A stretch of 13,909 nt of DNA, taken from the NCBI GenBank assembly GCA_964460305.1, contig CAYWRA010000075.1, positions 1-13,909 of the forward strand, in the 5' to 3' direction. A program made the translations under genes and the position numbers. Within the stretch, counting starts at the first letter, position 1. Each line of letters begins with the position of its first letter. Below, piece after piece: positions 6,008-12,701 of this stretch. The notes under the pieces were generated by a model. It worked only from the letters and a program-made list of their open reading frames with translations, searched no databases and was not told the DNA's origin. The stretch comes from JAPLCX01 sp964460305. GTDB taxonomy: Bacteria; Auribacterota; Tritonobacteria; UBA1439.

Positions 6008-7066
6008 ATGCTGCCCACCTTCGATACGATCAAGAAGTTACCCAAAGTGCTTTTGCACGACCATCTCGACGGCGGCCTGCGGATTGATACGGTGATCGAG
6101 CTGGCGAAGAAAGAGCGCTGTCAACTCCCCTCCGAAGATCCCAAAGAGCTCCTTGATTGGTTTCATCGCGGCGCGAACCAGGGAGACCTCAGGCTTTATC
6201 TCGAGACGTTCAAGGTGATCTATGCCGTCCTCCAGACCGAGGAGGCGCTCGAACGCGTGGCCTATGAATCGATGCTCGATCTTAAAGCGGACAACGTCGT
6301 CTACGTCGAGACGCGGTTTGCGCCGTTCTTCCATACGGAAAAGGGGTTGATGCACGACGAGATCATGGAGGCGGTGTTGCGTGGACTCCGCCAGGGCGCG
6401 AAGGAGACGGGGATGTCATTCGGCTTGATCGTCTGCTCCATGCGCGGCACGGACTGGGCGATACCGATGGCGGAACTCGCCGTGAAGTATCGGGACAAGG
6501 GCGTCGTCGCGTTCGACCTCGCCGGCGATGAGGCGGGCTACCCAGCCAAGAAGTACATCGACGCGTTCCACTACTGCCAGCGTGAAAATTTCAACATCAC
6601 CATCCATGCGGGAGAGGCATTCGGCTCGCAATCGATTTGGCAGGCGCTCCAGTGGTGCGGCGCGCACCGCATCGGGCACGGGACGCGCCTCGTGGATGAT
6701 TTCGTCATAGAGGATGGGCGCGTGACCGGTATGGGGACGCTCGCGCAGTACGTGCTGGATAAGCGCATCCCGCTGGAGTGTTGCCTGAGCAGCAACATCC
6801 ATACCGCCGCGGCGGAGAGCTTCGCCGTGCACCCGTTCCGGCTCTTCTACACGAACCGCTTCCGCGTCACGCTAAACACCGACAACCGATTGATGAGCGA
6901 CACCTCGATGAGCAAAGAACTGGACATCGCGGTCCGCGCGTACGATCTCACCATACGCGACCTCGAAATCCTCGCGCTAAACGCCATGAAGAGCGCCTTC
7001 ATCCACTACGACGAGCGCTGCGACGTTATTTACAAGGTGATCAAGCCGGCGTTCGCCCGCCTGTGA
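6008..7066 (+). CDS. add: Adenosine deaminase
   Basis: The protein has 352 residues, the usual length for Add. It converts adenosine (and deoxyadenosine) to inosine plus ammonia in cytoplasmic purine salvage. The metal and catalytic residues of the family are visible: H17-D-H19 in an H-D-H-L-D-G-G motif, H200-A-G-E203, H224 in R-I-G-H-G-T-R-L, S-S-N263 and N-T-D292-N. By comparison with characterised deaminases, H17, H19, H200 and D292 bind zinc, and E203 and H224 are catalytic. The second Asp of the classical T-D-D motif is Asn293, in an N-T-D-N-R-L-M-S context that I recall from actinobacterial Add proteins, so this is a known variant and not damage. The C-terminal N-A-M-K-S-A-F ... D-E-R ... 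V-I-K-P also fits that subgroup. The ribosome binding site is modest (GGACAAGGG just before the start). No other nucleoside gene is adjacent; the neighbouring exported phosphatase could produce nucleosides, but a link is speculative. Confidence 0.93.
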   Translation: MLPTFDTIKKLPKVLLHDHLDGGLRIDTVIELAKKERCQLPSEDPKELLDWFHRGANQGDLRLYLETFKVIYAVLQTEEALERVAYESMLDLKADNVVYVETRFAPFFHTEKGLMHDEIMEAVLRGLRQGAKETGMSFGLIVCSMRGTDWAIPMAELAVKYRDKGVVAFDLAGDEAGYPAKKYIDAFHYCQRENFNITIHAGEAFGSQSIWQALQWCGAHRIGHGTRLVDDFVIEDGRVTGMGTLAQYVLDKRIPLECCLSSNIHTAAAESFAVHPFRLFYTNRFRVTLNTDNRLMSDTSMSKELDIAVRAYDLTIRDLEILALNAMKSAFIHYDERCDVIYKVIKPAFARL

Positions 7067-7069
7067 AGG

Positions 7070-7115
7070 TGGGAAATCCCAGACCTGCCTGACGGCGGGT
7101 AAATCCCAAACCCCA
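7070..7115. repeat. AAATCCC words with an inserted CCTGCC...GGCGGG word
   Basis: Just after the deaminase stop, GGGAAATCCC and TAAATCCCAAACCCC words like those in R1 flank a CCTGCCTGACGGCGGG palindromic word. This appears to be a degenerate copy of the R1 left part. Confidence 0.5.
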
Positions 7116-7128
7116 ATGAGAACAGTGG

Positions 7129-7182
7129 TAAGGATTAAGCTCTCACAAAGCACAAATGCATCTGCTTGTTGCTTAATCCTTA
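7129..7182. terminator. 12-bp inverted repeat between convergent genes
   Basis: TAAGGATTAAGC (7129-7140) and GCTTAATCCTTA (7171-7182) are exact reverse complements with a 30-base loop. They sit between the ends of the convergent deaminase and glycosylase genes and could stop transcription from both sides. The long loop and the absence of a T-run make the terminator role uncertain; the symmetry itself is certain. Confidence 0.4.
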
Positions 7183-7191
7183 TCCGTGGCT

Positions 7192-7920
7192 TCAGGCTGT
7201 TTGCCCGCTGCGGCCATCTGTGTTAATCCGTGCGAATCTGTGGCAAACAACGCTATCTTTCCTCTCTCCGCGGTTCAGGAATCGTCTCAGCGGGCAGGCG
7301 TCGCACCGCGGCGTTTTCCGACAGAAATCCTTCCCGAGCCTGACGAGGAGCGCATGGAACTCGTTGTACAGCCTTACGCTCTTCGGAACGTGCGCGGTGA
7401 TGAAGCGCTGTACGTCGTGGTAGGGGGTGTTTTCCGGAATGAGGTTGTGCCGGCTGAGGACACGTATCGTGTACGCGTCCACGACGAAAACCGGCTTGCC
7501 GAATGCGTAGAGTAAAATGCTGTCCGCCGTCTCCGGGCCGATCCCGTGCACCGCGAGCAGCTTCCGGCGGAGCGCCGGGGTGCGCTCGTGCGCCATACGG
7601 TCCAGGCTCCCGCCAAACTCGTTGTGGAGAAAGTCGGTGAACGCCTTGAGCTTGATGGCCTTCTGGTTGAAATAACCCGAGGGCCTTACCAGTCGCGCGA
7701 TCCTCCGCCCGGGGGCGCGCGTGAGCTCCGCAACCGAAAGGAGCTTGGCCGCCTTGAGGTTTGCGATCGCCAGCTCGACGTTGCCCCAAGCCGTGTTCTG
7801 CGTCAGGATGGCGCCAACGATTACCTCGAAGGGGGTCTCCCCAGGCCACCAGTGCTGTGGCCCGAACGTTTTGAAGAGCGCGCCATAGATCCGCGGCAGC
7901 GCGTCGTTTCCCCGTGTCAC
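7192..7920 (-). CDS. Endonuclease III-like DNA glycosylase (MagIII/COG2231-type)
   Basis: The protein has 242 residues. The GTG at 7920 is chosen because it overlaps the TGA of era as GTGA, a common coupling arrangement; a longer frame from 7965 would overlap era by 49 bases. It is an HhH-GPD base-excision repair enzyme: the helix-hairpin-helix G-I-G-P-E-T-A-D (126-133) is followed by the catalytic Asp148 in V-V-D-A-Y. The position of the catalytic Lys of E. coli Nth is Glu130, as in the MagIII-type monofunctional group that removes alkylated purines, so AP-lyase activity is unlikely. Three cysteines of an iron-sulfur loop are present (C200, C206, C209); the fourth, expected about six residues later, is Leu215. 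The last 15-19 codons (R-I-N-T-D-G and flanks) are encoded by the widespread AACACAGAT-type intergenic word, so the C-terminal tail is probably acquired. Confidence 0.82.
   Translation of the reverse strand: MTRGNDALPRIYGALFKTFGPQHWWPGETPFEVIVGAILTQNTAWGNVELAIANLKAAKLLSVAELTRAPGRRIARLVRPSGYFNQKAIKLKAFTDFLHNEFGGSLDRMAHERTPALRRKLLAVHGIGPETADSILLYAFGKPVFVVDAYTIRVLSRHNLIPENTPYHDVQRFITAHVPKSVRLYNEFHALLVRLGKDFCRKTPRCDACPLRRFLNRGERKDSVVCHRFARINTDGRSGQTA
7193..7250. repeat. AACACAGAT-type repeat word forming the 3' end of the glycosylase gene
   Basis: On the plus strand CTGTGTTAATCCGTGCGAAT (7208-7227) followed by CTGTGGCAAACAA is one of the classic degenerate words of repeat-rich environmental genomes. 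Here it is read as protein on the minus strand and carries the last codons of the glycosylase. Confidence 0.6.
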
Positions 7921-8819
7921 AGATCGTACCCGAGCTTCCTGATGTGGAGTTCGTCCTTTTTCCAATCCTTGATGATCTTTACCCGGAGGTCCAGGAATAT
8001 TTTTTTGCCGAGAAACGCCTCTATTTCACGCCGTGCGGCGCTTCCGATCCGCTTGATCATGCTCCCACCGCTGCCGACGAGGATGCCTTTATGAGACTCG
8101 CGCTCGGCGATGATCGTGGCGCTGACGACGACCATGCCGTCGCCCCGCTCCTCCATCCCCTCCATCCGCACCGCCGTGCCATAGGGAATCTCCTGGTGGA
8201 CGAAGCTGAAGACCTTTTCCCTGATCAGCTCGCCCACCGCGAAACGGGTCGGCTGGTCGGAGAGGAGGTCGTCGGGGAAGATCTTTTCTCCCTCAGGCAA
8301 CTGCTCGATCGTTTTCGCCATCAGGAGCTCCATGTTCTCTCCCTTTAGCGCCGAGACAGGAATGATTTCCTTAAAGGCGAGGAGCTGCCGGTATGCCTCG
8401 ATTGTGGGAAGGATTTCGTGCTTCGGCACTGCATCCACCTTGTTGATGAGTAGATAGATGGGGGCCTTGCAAGCGCCGAGGAGCGCTATCGCCTCACGGT
8501 CCTCGTCTCCCATCTCCCCCGGCGCGACCATCAGGTAGACGAGATCGGCCTCTCCGAATGAGCGCCGGGCGCACCGCACCATGTATCTGCCAAGAAAATC
8601 GCGCGGTACGTGAAGGCCGGGCGTGTCTATGAACACGATCTGCGCATCGGGAGTCGTCAGGATCCCGCGTATCGGATCGCGCGTCGTCTGTGGCTTGGAA
8701 GTGACGATGGCGAGCTTCTGCCCCACGAGCTTGTTGAGCAGCGTTGACTTGCCTACGTTGGGTTTTCCGATGATGGCTACGAATCCGAATTTCATTGTTA
8801 GCTCGCTAACCCGATCCAT
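7917..8819 (-). CDS. era: GTPase Era, ribosome assembly factor
   Basis: The protein is 300 residues from ATG 8819; ATG 8795 (residue 9) is an equally possible start, and neither has a strong ribosome binding site. Era binds the 3' end of 16S rRNA during 30S maturation and couples it to GTP hydrolysis. The G motifs are in order: G1 G18-K-P-N-V-G-K-S25, G2 at T-T45-46 in T-T-R-D, G3 D65-T-P-G68, G4 N126-K-V-D129 and G5 S156-A-L. A C-terminal KH domain follows, with I-L-V-G-S-G-G-S-M-I-K-R-I-G at about 248-261. The first variable position of its GxxG loop is Ser, where Lys is usual. Length and order are normal for Era. The glycosylase gene starts within the era stop codon, so the two are probably co-transcribed. 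An R1 repeat lies about 35 bases upstream of the start. Confidence 0.95.
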   Translation of the reverse strand: MDRVSELTMKFGFVAIIGKPNVGKSTLLNKLVGQKLAIVTSKPQTTRDPIRGILTTPDAQIVFIDTPGLHVPRDFLGRYMVRCARRSFGEADLVYLMVAPGEMGDEDREAIALLGACKAPIYLLINKVDAVPKHEILPTIEAYRQLLAFKEIIPVSALKGENMELLMAKTIEQLPEGEKIFPDDLLSDQPTRFAVGELIREKVFSFVHQEIPYGTAVRMEGMEERGDGMVVVSATIIAERESHKGILVGSGGSMIKRIGSAARREIEAFLGKKIFLDLRVKIIKDWKKDELHIRKLGYDL

Positions 8820-8849
8820 TTACTAACCGCCGATGCGATACTTCCATTT

Positions 8850-8897
8850 GCAACGTTTCTATCCACGTCCCAACGGGATCCCTTCGGGAGATTGCAT
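8850..8897. repeat. Intergenic repeat R1, copy 3 (core only)
   Basis: It shares ATCCACGTCCCAACGGGATC and CCTTCGGGAGATTGCA with copy 2 but lacks the AAATCCC part and the poly-C/poly-G palindrome. The GGGATCCC centre is at 8875-8882, about 56 bases upstream of the era start and in the same sense relative to the gene as copies 1 and 2. Confidence 0.8.
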
Positions 8898-8971
8898 TGA
8901 TGGAGAAAGACCCTTTAATTCCTTGCGGCAGAATCCGCGGTTATTTATTTTTCGTTTATGAACGATCCAGG

Positions 8972-9706
8972 TTATGGCTGTTTGCCCACAAACAGCTCTA
9001 CCTGGTGACAGATGCCGTGGAGCGCCCGGAGCTCGTCATCGGCAATGCCGCTCCTCCCGAGGATGCGCCGTAGAGTCCTCATGACGCTCGCGAGCACTTT
9101 CCTGCTGCCCCGGTCGCCGTAACCGATGGCGGCGAGCGCCTTCTCCAGGCGTGAATAGAGTTTCCATAGCTCGGCCTGTGGAACTAGCGCTGGGGCGGGC
9201 GCTTCTTGAGAGTCGATTGCATATCCGAAGAGTTCGTAGCAGACGACCATCACGGCCTGGGCTACGTTTAGCGAAGGCATCTTCCGCGAGGTGGGTATGC
9301 TGAGGGCGAGCTGGCAGTGTGCAAGCTCCTCGTTGCTCAGCCCCTTGTCCTCGCGCCCGAAAAGTATGGCGACCTGGTTGCTCATCGTCGCGGCGCCGAT
9401 CTTCGATATCACGGTGCGCAGGGGAGCTATCGGCCTCCTCCTCCGTCCCTTCCGGCGCGTCGCTCCGACCACGAGGCCGCAATCTCCCAGGGCCTCATCA
9501 AGGGTTTTGCACACGCGCGCATTCCGGACCACCTCTTCGGCGCCCCAAGCCAGATTATACACCTCGGGAATATCGTAAGGGGCGGGATTCACCAGGACGA
9601 GGCGGGTCACGCCCATGTTCTTCATCGCGCGGGCGGCCGACCCTATGTTGCCGGGGTTGCGGATTCCGACGAGGACGATGGAGACGTTATCCAGTAGAGC
9701 CTTCAT
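8972..9706 (-). CDS. SpoU-family RNA methyltransferase, TrmJ-like
   Basis: The protein is 244 residues from ATG 9706. It is a SPOUT (SpoU) ribose 2'-O-methyltransferase using S-adenosylmethionine. The three family motifs are visible: motif 1 R-N-P-G-N-I-G-S-A-A-R26-A-M-K-N-M-G, motif 2 I-L-F-G-R-E-D-K-G-L-S-N-E-E-L, and motif 3 P-S-L-N-V-A-Q-A-V. The N-terminal start at the catalytic domain and the C-terminal helical extension (about 165-244) fit TrmJ, which methylates position 32 of tRNA; a related tRNA/rRNA target is possible. No Shine-Dalgarno sequence is seen. Instead a perfect TATAAT ends 3 bases before the ATG, suggesting leaderless transcription. A GTG at 9730 could add eight residues but would place the -10 box inside the gene. 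It is separated from era by a repeat-containing gap. Confidence 0.88.
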   Translation of the reverse strand: MKALLDNVSIVLVGIRNPGNIGSAARAMKNMGVTRLVLVNPAPYDIPEVYNLAWGAEEVVRNARVCKTLDEALGDCGLVVGATRRKGRRRRPIAPLRTVISKIGAATMSNQVAILFGREDKGLSNEELAHCQLALSIPTSRKMPSLNVAQAVMVVCYELFGYAIDSQEAPAPALVPQAELWKLYSRLEKALAAIGYGDRGSRKVLASVMRTLRRILGRSGIADDELRALHGICHQVELFVGKQP

Positions 9707-9709
9707 TGT

Positions 9710-9715
9710 ATTATA
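9710..9715 (-). promoter_or_regulatory. TATAAT box directly in front of the methyltransferase ATG
   Basis: On the minus strand TATAAT is followed by ACA and then the ATG. With usual spacing, transcription would start at or within a base or two of the start codon. The -35 region is poor (TTTGCG at 17 bases). Confidence 0.4.
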
Positions 9716-9901
9716 GGGGTGCGGCCCCACCGCGCAAACATCCGGGTTGAAGATTTGACTTCAGCCGCACGGTTCCGTTCAATTTCATTCTATCGATAGT
9801 CGAGGTCTGGGCCTCTGCCGTGGCCGAGGCTTCGGACATTAATTTCAAAAACAAAGAGAGCCGCTTCTCGCGAAGAACGAAAGAGAAAAGCATAAGCTCT
9901 T

Positions 9902-9924
9902 GTCTCTTTTACTCTTTGTGAAAA
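9902..9924 (-). repeat. Repeat R2, copy e
   Basis: The minus strand reads TTTTTCACAAAGAGTAAAAG followed by AGAC, another near-identical R2 copy. It lies in the 267-base gap between the methyltransferase and the TIGR04073-like gene. The neighbouring bases 9850-9900 are also purine-rich AAAGAGA words. No gene is seen in that gap. Confidence 0.75.
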
Positions 9925-9973
9925 ATTGCTTCTCCGTGGCGTTTCCGGGTGGAGGGAATTCAAGCGCCGGGGA

Positions 9974-10411
9974 TCATTCGTCCAGCAGCGGTTTCCAGCC
10001 GTTGGGGAAGGGGACGGCGAATGTGGCTCCCTCGATGCATCCGCCGAAGAGACGGGTAAGGAACATGCCACAGGCCTCTCCCATGCCGGGCCAGATCATC
10101 GAGATTGCTTTGCCGCTCTGCCTTTTGGCCTCCATCGGCTGCGCGTAGAACTCAGTGCCGGAACGGACCAGATTCGTCGCCGCCCTTTTGAGCTTATCTC
10201 CAGCTTCCTGCGAGTAAGGTTTGACCGCTGTAGATTTATCCTTCTGTTCGGCCGTCGGCGAGGCGGCGGCGGGTGTTTCCTTTTCCCCGCTTCCCGGTTC
10301 TACGGAGGCTGGGCCGGGCGTATCCGCTTCCTCAGCGGCAAATCCGATGCCGACGCATAAGATGCCAGCCAGGACTATACCGATCGCCGATAGCGCACAA
10401 GTATGTTTCAC
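9974..10411 (-). CDS. Small secreted protein resembling the exosortase-associated TIGR04073 family
   Basis: The protein has 145 residues. The start is GTG 10411, supported by a perfect AAGGAGG (10417-10423) 5 bases upstream. A signal peptide (about 1-25, G-F-A-A-E-E) is followed by a low-complexity Ala/Pro/Glu/Thr stretch (about 26-62), then a conserved-looking domain: K-L-x-R-A-x-x-N-L ... G-x-x-A ... G-x-G-E-A ... R-L-F-G-G-C-I-E-G-A-T-F-A-V-P-F-P-N-G-W-K-P. The order 'KL.R...N', glycine-rich middle and aromatic/proline C-terminus recalls TIGR04073, small exported proteins found in genomes with exosortase systems. The assignment is from memory. Function is unknown, and no exosortase or PEP-CTERM protein occurs in the window. 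The gene appears to be monocistronic with its own promoter. Confidence 0.6.
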   Translation of the reverse strand: MKHTCALSAIGIVLAGILCVGIGFAAEEADTPGPASVEPGSGEKETPAAASPTAEQKDKSTAVKPYSQEAGDKLKRAATNLVRSGTEFYAQPMEAKRQSGKAISMIWPGMGEACGMFLTRLFGGCIEGATFAVPFPNGWKPLLDE

Positions 10412-10441
10412 GTTTTCCTCCTTTTTGGTGCCACAGGGGGA

Positions 10442-10469
10442 ATTTTACCAGATTGCACGACGGGAGCAA
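10442..10469 (-). promoter_or_regulatory. Candidate promoter of the small secreted protein gene
   Basis: Read on the minus strand, TTGCTC (10469-10464) and TAAAAT (10447-10442) are separated by 16 bases. A start near 10435 would give a leader of about 24 bases containing the AAGGAGG site. Confidence 0.4.
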
Positions 10470-10568
10470 GGTGATTCAGGCCGATCGGGCAGGCTGGATT
10501 ACGAACGCGAAAGTACGAGCTATTATCCGCATCGTCGCAGGCTGACCGGAGGAGCAGAAGGGTGATGC

Positions 10569-11609
10569 TCAGTACGACGGCGAGGTCTTCGTCAACTGGT
10601 TGTAGAGATTGGCGAGCAGGGCATCAAATTCCTCACGCCCCTGCGTGACTCGCACGAGCATGCCGGTGCAGCTCAGTTCATCCCCGTTCCTGAAATCGCC
10701 GCGGAGGGCCCCATCGTAAATGATGAGGGGGAGCGGCGCGCACTTTTGGCGATCGATGGTGACGTTGTCCAACTGGACGATCGCGGGCATGTAGATGGCG
10801 TGCGTGTCGTCACAGACCCTGCCCGTCGCGCAAACCTTATCCTTGAGCACCTCCATGGTGAATTCCTTCAGCGGAACCTGGTTCCAGTCCGTGTAGACGA
10901 AGAACGGGCAGACTAGGACGCCCCGGTGGTGGAATCGCATCGGCCAGAGTTTGTTGTACTCGATCACCTGCCGCGCCGGGTCGCGGGTGATGGTATATAT
11001 ACTATCGACGACCCGCCTGTTCTCCTCGACCGTCCCGAAGAACACCACGTCGAAATCCTCATCGTTGGGATCGTAGACGCCGTAGGCCAGCGAACCGGTG
11101 ACGCCGAGGCGATCGACGGGGATGTCGAGCACCTCCGATACCTGCTTCGCGGACCGCGCTATGGAGGGGTAGCGCTCCATGCTCTTGCGGAGCGACTTCC
11201 TGCAATCGAAGTAGCCGACGAACTGCTCCATGGGGAACTCGAGCTCGTACCTGGCGTAGGGAGGACGCGCTTTATCCAGGCTCGGGTCCAGCTCGCATTG
11301 CCGCGCGATCTGCGCGGGGTGGGAGATGTACACCATTTCGTCGTCGACGAGCCTCTTGGTCAGACACTCGTACGGCCGCCCATGGATCGTCACCCCCCCC
11401 TTCTCCTGGGGATAGTAGATGATCTTGCCATAGAGAGACCCCTTGGGATGACATTAACCATCGCAGAATACCAGGCTGTCATAACGGCGCATGAAGTAGG
11501 TAGAATCCCACATACCACGATCGCGCCGCTCCATGGGGGCAATGTACTCTTCCATTGTCTTCCAGAAAGCTGGGTACATTTCTTCTATCCTCTCTCTCGG
11601 ATTGTCCAT
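10569..11609 (-). pseudogene. Third nucleotidyltransferase paralogue, interrupted by one in-frame TAA
   Basis: The frame starts at ATG 11609 (GGAG about 7 bases upstream) and runs to the TGA/TAA-ended C-terminus at 10569, apart from a single TAA at 11456-11454, codon 52. It aligns without gaps to the two upstream paralogues across this point: the sisters read A-Q-G-[H/Y]-C-H-P, this copy reads C-D-G-stop-C-H-P. TAA differs from a Tyr codon by one base. The rest is intact, including G-V-T-G-S-L-A-Y-G, the D-E-D-F-D acidic pair, L-W-P-M-R-F, C-P-F-F-x-Y, D-D-T-H-x-I-Y-M-P and Y-D-G-x-L-R-G. The lack of other damage means the mutation is recent, the gene is still read through or re-initiated (a GTG at 11393 opens a 274-residue frame), or the base is a sequencing error. 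An 8-G run next to that GTG is in frame and not the cause. It is the last gene of the array, 61 bases after the second copy. Confidence 0.75.
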
Positions 11610-11670
11610 CGGCACTCCATTCACACCTCGCTCGCGCCGAGGCCACAAGGCCGTAAGCGCCCCCCGTTCG

Positions 11671-12690
11671 CTAACCGCGATCACTCTTTGTGATAGCGGT
11701 ACTGTTGGTTGCCAGGAGCGCGCGGAACTCCTCATTCGGTTTCCGCACGTTCACAAGCCTGGCGCGTCCCTCAAGCCATTCGCCGTTCCGGTACTCCCCC
11801 CTCACGGAACTGTCGTAGACGATCAGAGGGAGCCTTCCCTCCTTCAGGCCGTCGAGATTCACCCCTTCCAATCCCAGCACCATGGGGAGATATATCGAGT
11901 GACGGTCGTCGCACACCCGCCCGCGGAAGAGAACATCGGATTTCACGAGATCCATGGTGAAGTCGGCGAGAGGGATCTCGTCTTCCCGGCCGTAGATAAA
12001 AAATGGGCATACGAGGGTGCCCTCATAGTAAAACCGCATCGGCCAGAATTTCCCGAACTCGACGACCCTGTGCGCTGGGTCTTTGACCCACTCGGTAATT
12101 TTCCCGATCACCCGCCAGTGTTCCTCCACGCTCCCGTGGATCGTGAGATCGACGTCTTCCTCGCCCTCATCCATCCGTCCATAGGCGAGGGAACCGGTGA
12201 CGCCGAGGGTGCCGGGCCCCAGACCGATGAAGCCGCTGATCTTCTGGATCGTGGGATGAAGCCAGGGATACATCTCCATTGCCACCCTGAGAGACCGGCG
12301 GTGCTCGAAAAATCCCATGCAGTCGGCGAAGTTGAACCGGGCATGGTGGTCGGCGAAGAGCGGCAGGCCTTTCTCCTTCATCAAGGCCGGTTCGGCGAGA
12401 TAGTTGAGTTTGAGCTGTTCGTCTATGGGGATGAGCTCGAGGCGGCCGTCCACGACCCGCTTGTTGGTGTTCGAGTAGCGGCGACCGAAAATATCAAGCG
12501 CGCCGCGAGGGTCGGGGTAGTTGATCAGTTTCCCGTAAAATCCGCCCGCCGGATGACAATAGCCCTGGGCGAACGCAAGGCTCAGGTCCCTGCGCAGGAA
12601 GTAGGTCGAGTCGATCACGCGCTCCGACTCGCCGATGGGTAGCATGTACCGCTTGATCGTGTCGAAGAATCTTTCTTCCATGACAATCAT
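11671..12690 (-). CDS. Second paralogue of predicted COG1665-like nucleotidyltransferase
   Basis: The protein is 339 residues from ATG 12690, chosen because GGGAG lies 7 bases upstream and the length then matches the sisters. A frame from 12723 would overlap the preceding gene by 22 bases. The N-terminal part (about 28-75) has Y-F-L-R-R-D ... F-A-Q-G-Y-C-H-P ... K-L-I-N-Y-P and G-R-R-Y. The central nucleotidyltransferase-fold motif is G-V-T-G-S-L-A-Y-G (GSLAYG at 166-171) followed by E-D179-V-D181-L, the metal-binding pair of the polymerase-beta superfamily. The C-terminal module carries F-W-P-M-R-F, C-P-F-F-I-Y, D-D-R-H-S-I-Y-L-P and Y-D-S-S-V-R-G-E-Y-x-x-G. The layout resembles archaeal predicted nucleotidyltransferases (COG1665); substrate and role are unknown. 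Eleven bases separate it from the stop of the first copy, so the two are surely co-transcribed. Confidence 0.75.
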   Translation of the reverse strand: MIVMEERFFDTIKRYMLPIGESERVIDSTYFLRRDLSLAFAQGYCHPAGGFYGKLINYPDPRGALDIFGRRYSNTNKRVVDGRLELIPIDEQLKLNYLAEPALMKEKGLPLFADHHARFNFADCMGFFEHRRSLRVAMEMYPWLHPTIQKISGFIGLGPGTLGVTGSLAYGRMDEGEEDVDLTIHGSVEEHWRVIGKITEWVKDPAHRVVEFGKFWPMRFYYEGTLVCPFFIYGREDEIPLADFTMDLVKSDVLFRGRVCDDRHSIYLPMVLGLEGVNLDGLKEGRLPLIVYDSSVRGEYRNGEWLEGRARLVNVRKPNEEFRALLATNSTAITKSDRG

Positions 12691-12701
12691 ACCCCGTCTC
12701 C

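Noticed and set aside
6881..6886. Loss of the second Asp of the TDD motif as a sign that the deaminase is inactive
   Set aside because: The surrounding N-T-D-N-R-L-M-S is a coherent motif I recall from actinobacterial adenosine deaminases, and all other zinc and catalytic residues are present.
11393..11400. An eight-G run as the source of a frameshift in the third paralogue
   Set aside because: Alignment with the sisters keeps the same length and frame across the run; the only lesion is the TAA upstream.
11454..11456. Stop-codon recoding (selenocysteine or pyrrolysine) in the third paralogue
   Set aside because: The codon is TAA, whereas known recoding uses TGA or TAG; the sisters carry ordinary Tyr or His and no recoding hairpin is apparent.
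10926..11693. A 255-codon plus-strand open frame opposite the third paralogue
   Set aside because: It is antisense to the interrupted paralogue, whose motifs align with its sisters; the plus frame has no start signal or recognisable motif.
11671..11700. TCACAAAGAGTGA at the 3' end of the second paralogue, resembling the R2 repeat
   Set aside because: The codons (I-T-K-S) align with L-T-K-T at the same place in the third paralogue, so this is probably inherited coding sequence and a chance partial match.
11533..12642. A 369-codon plus-strand open frame opposite the second nucleotidyltransferase
   Set aside because: It is the antisense shadow of a gene with clear conserved motifs and paralogues; similar shadows lie opposite the other two copies.
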